Shown here in pieces: positions 1 to 9,458 of a DNA stretch of 64,000 bases (positions are counted from its first letter, which is position 1; each line of letters opens with the position of its first letter). A model generated the notes under the pieces. It had not been told where the DNA came from. It did not search any database and worked only from the letters and a program-made list of their open reading frames with translations. The translations under genes and the position numbers were made by a program. The stretch is from Amaurobius ferox (Eukaryota > Arthropoda > Arachnida > Araneae > Amaurobiidae): assembly GCA_951213105.1 (NCBI GenBank), contig OX578140.1, positions 36,291,003-36,355,002 on the forward strand. The letters run 5' to 3'.

Positions 1-216
1 TGTTTCTCGTTAGGACAAAGTCTATGAATGAGCCATTGGCACCTGAGAAGCAGGTTGGTCTCGACGGTGCAATGATGTCAGTGTTTGTTGTGTTTAGCAA
101 TCTATGTATCTGTGTACCGCGTGTGTTGGCTCTCCTGCTGCCCCACGCTCGGTGGTGTGCATTGAAGTCGCCCGCGAGTATTGTGTTTGGATGGGTATGT
201 ATCGATGGTCCCCGGT
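1..216 (-). pseudogene. Non-LTR retrotransposon endonuclease (EEP) fragment, cut by the window edge
   Basis: Read on the minus strand, one frame is open from about 216 to 1. It carries the signature of the apurinic-type endonuclease/exonuclease/phosphatase domain of Jockey/R1-like non-LTR elements: ILAGDFNAHH followed by WGS, then GSFIDFVLTRN near the window edge. In these elements the domain nicks target DNA to prime reverse transcription; GDFNAHH holds the catalytic Asp and Asn. No stop is seen in the visible ~65 codons, so this piece is young or intact here. The reverse transcriptase would lie to the left, outside the window. Upstream of it (in coding sense) the sequence changes abruptly to Tc1-like transposase at about 205-220, so the 5' part of the retroelement is missing. 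Family assignment is firm; the exact clade is not. Confidence 0.75.
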
Positions 217-1045
217 GCACCTGACGTCCGATGAGGGCCCGCAAGTGTTCAATGGGAGAAAGATCAGGAAAGAATCTGGAAAGGATGTAAATTCCTTTCA
301 GGCTGTCGAGAGTTCGTCGAGCGGTGTGACATTGTCTTGTTGCAACACCGTGCCGGGGATTACGTGCACCAGTGACCGAACCATAGGTATCACAACTTCT
401 GTGACGTAACAGTCCGCTATCAGATTACCTATAATCTGCACCAGAGCTGTCCGCTAATCAAACATGATACCCGGTGTGACGCTCGGTGGTATGGGCTGGC
501 AAGTGACGTTCCTCAGGAAGCCGCCACACCCGTCTACGGCTGTCACTCCTCCACAGACAGAAGCGAGATTCATACGTAAACAATACCCAATGCTATTCAT
601 TCGTTCAGTTGCGATGACGGCAACACCACGCCAGACGTGCATCCCTGGGTCGAGTGCTTATTGGTACTCCAGTGGACGGCCGCCATGCGCGCAGCTGTAC
701 ATCATGTCAGCTGTTGCGAATGGTTTGGGTGCACGCAGTTGCAACCGTTGATGATGGCAGGCTGTTTAGGATGTCACGTGCTGTGGCGATGAATCTGCCG
801 GTCTGTGAGCGCTGTCGTGCACCTGTTCGATCCACTCTCTTTTCTGCATATTTTCTGATGTTTCTGCGTCCATCCTGTCACACATCGCTGGATGGTACTC
901 ACGCCGTGCCCAATAATCGTGGCAATTGCACGCATCGACAAACCCACGTCACATATCTCCAGATACGGTCTCGTTCCCCAGCCGTTAACTGCTAGTATAC
1001 ATCTCGCTGACGTCTTCGAGGCATCGCGTCTTCACTTCTTCTAAA
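205..1045 (-). pseudogene. Tc1-like transposase remnant
   Basis: Several minus-strand frames, shifted against each other, together give a Tc1/IS630-type transposase. From right to left: an N-terminal helix-turn-helix piece (GLSMRAIATIIGHGVSTIQR, about 945-885), the catalytic core with VLFTYESRFCLW near 590, QQDN near 340, and PDLSPIEHL near 250. In this family the first catalytic residue is the Asp of F-x-DES; here it is Tyr (FTYES). The second Asp (QQDN) and the Glu (SPIEHL) are kept. Multiple stops and frameshifts separate the blocks, so the copy is dead. It ends at about 210, where non-LTR endonuclease sequence begins in the same orientation, so the transposase C-terminus is lost. TIRs were not identified. 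Confidence 0.7.
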
Positions 1046-2203
1046 GTTCGCCGCTGATAGCATTTACGGGACGAGCCGTCTACTGGTCTTTTTCAAGCGA
1101 AACTGGGTGTCGCGTGACCCAATACGTACGGAAACTTAATCATTTGCATATGACTATCTTTTCTACCGGTACTGTGATTTGCATACGACTAGGTTCATTC
1201 CATCATAATGTTGCAATTTCACTTTTGACGAGTGTGTAATCATGCATAAGAGGGTTTATTTATGGTTCAATGATCACGAGATTTTATAGTTTCAATCATT
1301 GTTATAAAAAAATTACCGCAATACAACTTTTTATTTGTGACGTCATTAAGCCCCCTTGGGGGCAAGTTTCCCGCCCCCCGGGGGGTACATTGTCAAGTAT
1401 GGTATCAATCGAAATATTTTTGAAGCCCTTTAAAGTGAAGGGTAACACGCTATAGTTGTAATCATGTGGACCCATGATATCGATTTTTTAAAAATTTTCT
1501 TGTTAAATTTGAATAAAAAAGCTACTAAAAATGGATTTGGGTAGAAGAAAATCGACTTGAGCCACACCCTAGTTAATTTTTACAGTAAATGTTATAGAAA
1601 TTATTTATAACATATGCTTTTCAGAATTGAGTTTCAATATTCAGTGAAATCTACTATTTTCATAAGCTAGTTTTTAATATTTCCTTGCAAAGTTTATTAA
1701 CATAAAACTGGAATTTCAATAGATTTTAATAACTTGTTTTCTGTATCTGGGTAATTACAATCATACTGACGCATAATAACAAAAATATCTCATTATTGAA
1801 TACTAAGAATGTACTTCTTTCCCAGCAAAAAGTTATTATGAACTTCGGTAATTTTCTTCGAGCTAACTTAATACAAAACTGAATTACCAAATGAAATTTA
1901 AATGAGAATTGAAGGCAGTTTCTATATTAAATTATCCTTTTTCTGCTGCTGCCTTCGAAAGAAGTTAAAAAATAAAGTCAAAGAAGATAATAAATTAGAA
2001 AAGTAATTTCTTGGTATGAATTTCGTGAAAAAGCTATTCGTATAGTCATAAGTATTTATATTTTTATCAAGATGATATCAAATTTAGGATACTGGATATT
2101 TTATATATAGTATAAGAGTTTAGATTGAACAGTTTAGATTGAACTTTTTGGGCTAGTCAAATAGAGACAGTTTAGATCGAAGTTGTAAGCTCTTCATAAA
2201 TTT
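1046..2203. other. Non-coding, no gene seen
   Basis: AT-rich sequence with no supportable gene. The first ~150 bases probably belong to the untranslated end of the Tc1-like element. The only structured part is the GC palindrome pair at 1350-1385. The rest is A/T-rich with short open frames that show no family resemblance. Confidence 0.6.
1350..1385. repeat. Two adjacent perfect GC palindromes
   Basis: GCCCCCTTGGGGGC (1350-1363) and CCCCCCGGGGGG (1374-1385) are perfect self-complementary blocks 10 bases apart in otherwise AT-rich DNA. Function unknown; either could form a short hairpin or be a scar of homopolymer expansion. Confidence 0.7.
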
Positions 2204-3127
2204 ATTACTTTCCTTATATACATAATGTATAAGGAAAGTATTGTGACGGGGTCGAAAATTCGAATTCGAGTTTTCGACGGGAGAGCACGTTTTCAAGCAT
2301 CCCTGATCACGAATCGAACATTTTTGAAGTGATGTCTCTCTGTGTGTTTGTGTGTGTGTGTGTGTGTGTCAGTGAGTCTGTGGAGACGATAACTGACGAA
2401 CGAATAGACCGATTCGAACAAAATTTAGTACAAAAATCACAATTCGTAAACACTGGAAGCCTATTGTTTTTATACACTATCGAATGTTCAGAACCCCCCT
2501 AAATTTTCGAATGAAATTTTGAAAAAATCGTCAAAAAATCAAAACCGCTAATAAATTTTTTATGTAATTTTTCATTAGAAAACGATTGACATAAATTTTA
2601 GAACGCTAACATGAACCGTTCTCGAGATATTGCACATTCTTCAAAAAAATTATCAAAAAGTCATATAAGATAAAAAAAAATATTTCCTATTGAGAAACAT
2701 GTTCACTTTTCATATGTAATACCATGCGATAAATTGGGTAACATCATTCTCGTAGATCTAGCTCGTTCCATTCATGAAAAAGATACTTTAAGTAATACTT
2801 TCGTATTTGAACGCCAATAGTCATTTATCTGCTGTAAGAATAACTTATTTCTTCATCCATAACGCTTGGTGAGATTTTGGCGACGAATTTGGCTGAATGT
2901 TGCCAACTTGGCGACTTTTGAAATGTTGTCAAATTATCGAAAATCTCGCCAAATGGATAAAAATGACGCTAAATTAATGAAAATGACGACTAATTGTCGA
3001 ACATTCCATATCTTGGAAAGAATATGAGTATCTACTATAAAAAAAACCTATTTTTTTTTTACTGTAAACGTAGTAAATTCATTATATTATGTAAGGAAAG
3101 TCATGTGTTGCCCACATCAGATTTTTT
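2204..3127 (+). mobile_element. Interspersed family H, copy 1
   Basis: First of six long copies of one non-autonomous element, called family H here. It starts ATTACTTTCCTTATATACAT, followed by TATAAGGAAAG, making a terminal hairpin. A near-perfect 28-bp palindrome built on TTCGAATTCGA comes next, then an internal (GT)n tract near 2341-2368. A conserved body includes the ACTGACGAACGAATRGACCG region and several TTGGCGAC words. It ends TATATAAGGAAAGTCATGTG-like sequence, TGCCCACATCAGA and a T run. The first end word is thus present inverted near the second end. No coding capacity is seen. Comparison with the other copies (6290, 18158, 23827, 34017, 52862) fixes the boundaries. Confidence 0.85.
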
Positions 3128-3149
3128 TGAGAAGTTTTCAAAAATTGTA

Positions 3150-4275
3150 GATCGCAAATCTGAGATTTGAACTCGAAGACAAATCTTAAAAGCACAGCAC
3201 TGCATTATCGCTCTCCATGTACTTTAAATCAAAGGGATTTTCGAGTTATGATTTATTATGACTTTCGACAATTATTTACATAGCAGCAGTTCATTCGATC
3301 GACACATTTTTGGTGATGAAGCATCATTCAAATTAATAATTTACTACTGGTATAAGGAATTCAATCCTAGACGTAGGAGTCTGGGTGATGAATTTCGTGA
3401 AGTTCAACCAAGAACTGCTGTGACGCCAGAAAACATTGAGGCAGTGCAACGAATGATCACTTTAGATCGTCATGTCACATATGATGAAATTGAGGCATCT
3501 TTAAACATTTCAAGGATCCCAGTGCATTACAGTTTACATGATCATTTAAATGTCAAAAAGATATGTGCGCGTTGAATTCCCCACAATTTAACTCAATCTC
3601 AGAAAGATGCTTGTGTCAAACGATACAAAGAAAATCTCAAACCATTTAACTCTCAAAACATTGCCTTAAAGCATGTCTGACATTGTAACAGGTGGCGAAA
3701 CATGGATGTATTTCTATGAACCCGAAACAAAACAACAATCTAACTGTTTGGGTGTTTCAAAATGAACCAAATCCTACAAAAGTTGTTCATGCACGAAGTG
3801 TTTTAAAGAAAATGATTGCTTCGTTTTTTCGTAAATCCGGCCATGTTGCAATCGTTACTTTGGAGGATCGTAAAACAGTAAATGCTGATTGATATACGAC
3901 AATTTGTTTGCCAGAAATTGTTGCTTAAATTAGATAAAATAATGCGAAACGACGCATCGTTTTTCATCACGACAATGCACGTTCACACACTGCATTTCAA
4001 ACCATCAATTATTTGAAGCATGAAAAAATTGATTTGATGAACCATTGCCTTCATTCGCCTGGTTCAGCAACCAATTATTTTTTCTTGTTCCCAACAATCA
4101 AGAACAAAAGGCATGATCAACGATTTAACAGCCCAGAAGTAGTAGCTGAAGCTTATAAATCACATGCTTCTGCTATACCAACTTCTGAATGGCATAACTG
4201 TTCGAATAAATTGGTTTATTCGAATGAATAAGTGCATTAATACTAAAGACGAATATTTTGAAAAGCAATAAAGCG
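3150..4275 (+). pseudogene. Mariner transposase pseudogene
   Basis: Broken plus-strand mariner transposase, coding from about 3258 to 4275. The N-terminal part (3258-3575) holds WYKEFNPRRRSLGDEFRE, TAVTPENIEAV and RHVTYDEIEASLNIS, the helix-turn-helix DNA-binding half. At 3573 the expected Trp codon of ARWIPHNLT is a TGA stop, and a frameshift lies near 3665-3690. Later blocks are TGGETWMYFYEPETK, VWVFQNEPNPTKVV, HHDNARSHT and FFLFPTIKNK. In mariners the catalytic triad is DD34D: here the first Asp (TGDE) is Gly and the third (SPDLAP-ND) is also lost; only HHDN remains. The tail ends EYFEKQ, as is usual for the family. Flanking TIRs were not recognised. It lies just right of a family H copy. 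Confidence 0.85.
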
Positions 4276-4435
4276 ATTTATTTCCATACAAAAATATTTT
4301 GTGCATTATTTTCTAAAAACTCTAAATACTAGCCTATGTAGTTCATTTGCCTACACTCTCATTTCCCTTCGATAATTTCGCATAATTTTCATTTTAGATT
4401 ATGTGCTTTGCATGTTTTGCTACACTCTTATTTTG

Positions 4436-4676
4436 ATGGCCCGGGTTCGATTTCAGCCACTGCCAAAACTGCCGCCGTGTTCATGCGGAGTACGATCACG
4501 TTAAACATGTGGGTCCGAAAGTCCTTCCGAGAGGTTGGTGGTAGGGGAAGGAGGGTACGGTCCCTGTGGATGCCTCCCCCACTGGGTTCCGATCTAAATT
4601 GGGTGGCACTTCCCGACCGCCCAAACAGTTACCTTACACCTTTCTGGTAGATCGGACGGTCAGGGTTTCAACAACA
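4436..4676 (+). mobile_element. 5'-truncated tRNA-derived SINE with target-site duplication
   Basis: SINE body beginning just before the B box (GGTTCGATTTC, near 4443) and ending in GGTTTCAACAACAA. It is bracketed by the 14-bp direct repeat ACACTCTTATTTTG at 4422-4435 and 4677-4690, a perfect target-site duplication. The A-box part found in the 27 kb array is missing, as expected for 5'-truncated, LINE-mobilised insertion. Confidence 0.9.
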
Positions 4677-4690
4677 ACACTCTTATTTTG

Positions 4691-5430
4691 GTTCAATTCC
4701 GTGTGAAATTAAAATGTATTTACTACTCTTCGTGAGACATTGTTATGTAAGGAAATACATTTGAAAACTTCTTTCCTTTTCATATTTTTTTTACTTTTAT
4801 TTTTCGTAGTTTAAAACTTTAAGCAGCATTTAATAAATGAACTATCTAGGTTTAGAATTAGGCTCCAATTTCAAATAACAATTTCCATGGACAGGTTTTG
4901 CGCTTGATATTCTCTCATCAGCAAGGAATAGTCGATATCTGCAACAATAATAAAGAAGTTTCTATATGTGCCACAATTTCCATAAACTCTATGGAGATCG
5001 ACAGATTCAATTGTACCACGCAACCGTCTTCATTTATTCATGCATTTCTCAAAAAGTAATTGAACTTTGGCTGAACGAAACTGCAACGATCGTGTTTATA
5101 CTCGCATGACCCGCCTATAGTGGGCGTTCCCAAAATAAGGAATGTGTTCTTTCACAGCTGATAACATTATGCATTCATCGTTTTACATTTAGTTTGCGCT
5201 TGGGTGCTGTTACCTTAAACGATAACGCGATGTTACATATCTCTGTTTCAGGCCCTGTATTAGATAAAATTGTGGAGAATAAAATTCAGATTAATATTGA
5301 AAAGAACATGAAAAATTACTTCAATGGACGCTCTTTTGAGAGCCAGAGAGGAAAAACACCGTACAGGCAAACTTTCCTATGACGTGATTCTAAGGCTGTA
5401 ATTTCAGGACTGTCGGTTCAGGGTTACTTG
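4691..5430. other. Non-coding, no gene seen
   Basis: AT-rich sequence between the SINE and the LTR-like segment. A frame at 5194-5382 is open but opens with TTG, has no recognisable family and no splice context, so I do not call it a gene. Confidence 0.5.
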
Positions 5431-5920
5431 ATTGGCGATTTATTGCCAATTTGGCGACTTTTGGCGACATTCTAAATGCTTGAGAGCCTTCTCGATATAA
5501 CGAATATTCTACGAGATACGAGCCCCCTCTGAAAGTTTCTACAAAGAGTATATAAAAAGTGCCATCACTCAGATGAAGAGCAGTTGACGTGATATGAGCT
5601 ACATTAAGTTGCGAGATACGCCAATGTTTTGAGAATAGTATCGGCTGTTTTGTGAAATTAGTGGAGCATTTAATTGCTGTTTTACTGTTCCTGATAGTTG
5701 TTTAGTGATTTTGTGAGATAGTCATCGATCTATTTGCTGTATACTGATCCTGTTTACGCTGTGCTTGTAAATAAATGTGCTAGTTATCCAGAAATTTGGA
5801 CTCATTCTTGTATCCTGAAAGTACATCCGCGGTTAAAGTGGATACGTCGTCGAAAGCCCAGAACGACCGACTCATCCGAGGACGTGAGCAGAGTGGATAC
5901 GTCGTAACAATACTAAGTTT
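5431..5920 (+). mobile_element. Possible solo LTR or LTR-like segment
   Basis: The segment has the order expected of a retroviral-type LTR: a TATA-like GTATATAAAAAGT near 5548, an initiator-like ATCACTCAG about 20 bases later, and an AATAAA signal near 5770, followed by a short region with GGATACGTCGT repeated at 5840 and 5898. The first ~145 bases (5431-5575) recur in inverse orientation at about 54050-54190, including ATATTCTACGAGATA, so this is a dispersed repeat. Clean TG...CA ends and a target duplication were not found, and no internal gag-pol region adjoins. A Pol II promoter-bearing repeat of another type is possible. Confidence 0.4.
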
Positions 5921-6289
5921 AATATTGGCTAATTTACATATTTCGTTGTTTTATTAGTTCGCAGACATTGTTGGTGGCAAAAATGTTTCCGTATTATTGT
6001 TTTTACTAAAAACTTTTCCTAGAAACATCTATTTCTCAAAATCTACTATAGATAGGAATAATATATGCAGTGATATAGAGTGAGCATGAAATTCTGGAGG
6101 CGATTGGAAAGTTCACTAAGGATTTCCATTTCCGGTTCTTTTCCCAATTCTTGTTCAAAAATTTTCCTTTTATTTGAAACATCTATTTCTTAAACTTGTC
6201 TATAGATATAGCTTAAATGATGACTGCTATAGATTCAGTATCAGATTCTGAAGGAGTAGTGTACTAAAAATATCCATGTCCAATTCTTT

Positions 6290-6416
6290 ATTACTTTCCA
6301 TATATACGTAATGTATAAGGAAAGTATTGTGACGCGGTCGAAAATTCGAATTCGAGTTTTCGACGGGAGAGCACGTTTCAAGCATCCCTGATCACGAATC
6401 AAACATTTTGGAAGTG

Positions 6417-6458
<42 letters not shown>

Positions 6459-7299
6459 GTGTGTTGTGTGTATGTGAAAGTATGTGTGCGTGTGTGTGTG
6501 TGTGTGTGAAAGTATGTGTGTGTCAGTGAGTCTGTGGAGACGATAACTGGCGAATGAATGGACCGATTCGAACAAAATTTGGTACAAAAATCTCAATCCG
6601 TAAACACTGGAAGCCTATTCTTTTTATATGCAATCGAATGTTCAGAACTCCCCTAAATTTTCAAGTGAAATTTTGAAAAAATCGTCAAAAAATCAAAACC
6701 GCTAATAAAGTTACGCAAATAGACATTTCTTATGTAATTTTTCATTAGAAAACGATTCACATAAATTTTAGAACGCTAACAAGAACCATTCTCGAGATAT
6801 TGCACATTTTAAAAAAAAATTATCAAAAAATCATATACTAAAATAAAACAAAATATTTCTTATTGAGAAACATGTTCACTTTTCATATGTAATACCATGC
6901 GATAAATTTGGTGACATCATTTTTGTGGAACTAGCTTGTTCCATTCAGGAAAAAAGATACTTTGAGTAATACTTTCGTATTTAAACGCCAATAGTGATTT
7001 ATCTGCTGTAAGAATAACTTATTTCTTCGTCCATAACACTTGGCGAGAGTTTGGCGACGAATTTGGTGGAATGTCGCCAACTTGGCGACATTTTTAATTG
7101 TTGCCAAAATAACAAAAATCTCGCCAAATGGATAAAAATGACGCTAAATCAATGAAAATGACGATTAATTGAAGAAAATTCAATATATTGGAAAGAATAT
7201 AAGTATCTACTATAAGAATAACATTTCTTTTAACTGTAAAAGTAGTAAATTCATTGCATTATATATGGAAAGTCATGTGTTGCCCACATCAGATTTTTT
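6290..7299 (+). mobile_element. Interspersed family H, copy 2
   Basis: Second copy of family H in the same orientation as copy 1. The first-end hairpin has a changed left arm (CTTTCCATATATACG), while the TTCGAATTCGA palindrome is intact. The internal microsatellite is expanded to about 110 bases of (GT)n with interruptions at 6416-6530, which explains its greater length. It ends TGCCCACATCAGATTTTTT. Confidence 0.85.
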
Positions 7300-8408
7300 A
7301 CTTTTGGTTCAAAGAAATGTTATTGGAACAAATTTCTCAGGACTGGCTATTGATGGGGCTTTTAAGGTGGTATATACGGATTCAGAATAGAATTCCAATG
7401 GATATTGGAGGGTTCACTAAGGATTTCCACTTCCGGTTCTGAAGATGTCAAATGCGGGGGTTTTTTTTTGGGGGGGGGGGGGGGCTTTCGAAAATTCGTA
7501 TAAATATTTGAAAAAAGTGTGAAAAAATAATGAAAATGCTGAAAATTCCTCCAAAAATGAACTGCACACAGCATTAGTCACCATAATAAAACTCCTTCAT
7601 AAATTTATATTTTGTTTTATTGCTGATAACGAGTAAAAAATTAGCCCAGTTTTTGATAATTTGTTAAAAATGGGCCCAAACTACATTATAATTTTCAAAG
7701 ATCAAAATCTCAATTACTTCAGAAGTATTTTATCGAATTAAACTATCTATTTTTATGTTCCGATAATAAGAATTTACAGCTAAAATTTTAAATTTTAATA
7801 AATATCGATAAGAATTTTTCTGTATCAAAGTAACTATATCCATATACCTACAATATAGAAACAAATTACTGCTCCGCAAAATGTAGTTCAGGTTATTTTG
7901 CCTCAAAATTATTATAAACTTTGATAATTGCACCCAAACTAAATTTAAATGTGTAATATCAAATGAAATTTTCAAATTCGAATTGAAAGGAAATTTCTTA
8001 TAAAATTACTTTTCTGTCCTGCTAGACAAATCCTTTTAAAGATAATAAATAAAATAAATTAGAAACATAGCTCCTCAATATGAGCTTCGAAAGAAACAAT
8101 TTATTTTTACAGCAATATAAGTATTCTTGCTTTGACTTCTTTTTTTTAACAATTGGAATGAAATAAACTTTAAAAGACGCGGATTTCTTTTCTTGTGTTA
8201 TTGTCATAAAAATGAGTTTAGATTAAATATTAAGTTATCAATGACATTATGTTGACGTTTTCAATACATTTAAGTTCCATTTTAAAATCTCGTATTTTGC
8301 ATAGGCAGTTTATGATGTCTGTGCGCGAGTTGGGATTTTATAGCATGCAATCCAATTCTGATGAACTCGACAGAATACTGTAAGTCAATTGTGAATTCTG
8401 AAAAATAT
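7300..8408. other. Non-coding, includes a 15-base poly-G
   Basis: No gene seen. A T9 run followed by G15 lies at 7461-7484. The remainder is AT-rich; short minus-strand open frames at 7730-7975 and 8022-8207 are low-complexity Ile/Leu/Lys/Tyr-rich and have no family resemblance. Confidence 0.6.
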
Positions 8409-8421
8409 TATATGTATATTG

Positions 8422-8788
8422 TTGTTGAGACCCAGACCGCCCGACTTACCAGAAAGGTGTAAGGTAACTGTTTGGACGGCCGGGAAGTGCCACTCAATTT
8501 AGACCGGAACCCAGTGGGGGAGGCATCCATAGGGACCGTACCCTCCTTCCCCTACCACCAACCTCTCGGAAGGACTTACGGACCCACATGTTTAACGTGG
8601 TCGTACTCCGCATGAACAGGGTGGCAGCGTGTAAATCCAGCGCGCAAACCACCGCGTCCGAAAAGTACCAACAGCACGCGGTGTTCGCAGGAGGTCACCC
8701 ACCCAAGTACTAACCGCGCCCGATGCTGCTTGACTTCGGTGATCTAACGAGAACCGGTGTTTTCAGCACGGTAGATCCGTTGGCCGAG
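8422..8788 (-). mobile_element. 5S-headed SINE with target-site duplication
   Basis: Complete antisense SINE. Read on the minus strand it begins with a 118-bp 5S rRNA-like head, continues into the same body as the 4.4, 21 and 27 kb SINEs (GTTTGCGCGCTGGATTT, GCCGGGAAGTGCC on plus, and so on) and ends with GGTCTCAACAACAA. The 13-bp repeat TATATGTATATTG at 8409-8421 and 8789-8801 is a perfect target-site duplication. The tRNA-type B box found in the 27 kb units is absent here; the body passes from the A-box region straight to the CCACCCTGTTCATGCGG part. Confidence 0.9.
8667..8784 (-). rRNA. 5S rRNA-derived SINE head (not a host 5S gene)
   Basis: Minus-strand 118-bp 5S-like sequence starting GCCAACGG. 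It carries the internal pol III control region: CACCGAAGTCAAGCAGC (box A), GGGCGCGGTTAGTAC (intermediate element) and TGGGTGGGTGACC (box C). It is followed directly by a SINE body and lies within target-site duplications, so it is part of a retroposed element. It presumably supplied the promoter. Confidence 0.8.
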
Positions 8789-8802
8789 TATATGTATATT
8801 GT

Positions 8803-8862
8803 AGAAAACCCAGACCACACGACCAGCCCGAAGGCTTATGGTAGCTAAATGTGTGGCCGGGG
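8803..8862 (-). repeat. Old SINE tail remnant
   Basis: Minus-strand sequence with the same layout as the SINE 3' tail (CCCGGCC, then a GGTCTGGGTTT end) but strongly diverged. It lies immediately beside the right TSD of the preceding SINE. Confidence 0.4.
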
Positions 8863-9231
8863 GTATCAATTGAGCTGTAATATGTATACTTTTTTTTTTC
8901 GAAATTCAAATTATATAAACATGCTTTTTTATAATATTTCCGGGCATTATAAAGCATTTTTATATAACATTACTATAAATGTTGAATGAAAACTGGTAGA
9001 ACAGGTAGGTATATGGATACAGATAAAAATATACACAAATGAACACGAAGTATAGAGCATGTTGATATATGTTGAACATTTAGGCTAGTGTTTAACCAGC
9101 TACACCCCCCTCCACCATTATAAGGCATTTTCTTGAATTATCTTTCTCTGCCCTCGTTAGAATCAAGATGATCGATCCTAACTAGATTTGAAGCCGACTT
9201 CATGGTAGAACTAATCTCTTCCGTTGCGACC

Positions 9232-9458
9232 AGTGGCGGGTCGTGTATAGACACTGTGGCACTGCGAGAACGACAGTGCTCTCTCTCCCTCGCAGCCTAT
9301 GCGCACATAGGAAGCTGCACGCGAGGCTGCGAGGGAGAGAGAGAGCGGTGTTTGACTGTTGAGCGCATGCGCACATAGGAAGCTGCAAGCGATGCTGCGA
9401 GGGAGAGAGAGCACTGTCGTTCCCGCAGTGCCACAGTGCCTATGCACGAGCCGCCACT
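9232..9458. mobile_element. Foldback MITE, ~65-bp terminal inverted repeats
   Basis: The ends AGTGGCGGGTCGTG... and ...CACGAGCCGCCACT are inverted copies that stay paired for about 65 bases, through CACTGTGGCACTGCG, ACGACAGTGCTCTCTCTCC and CTCGCAGC, with few mismatches. The middle contains two direct copies of a ~43-bp block with GCGCACATAGGAAGCTGCA (9300 and 9368). No coding capacity. Terminal CAGTGGCGG recalls hAT-like MITEs, but no clean 8-bp target duplication could be confirmed. Confidence 0.75.

Noticed and set aside
6399..6596. Open frames with long Thr-His runs in family H copies (also 23724-24047 and 52855-53130)
   Set aside because: They translate (GT)n microsatellites and the flanking non-coding body; length varies with the repeat.
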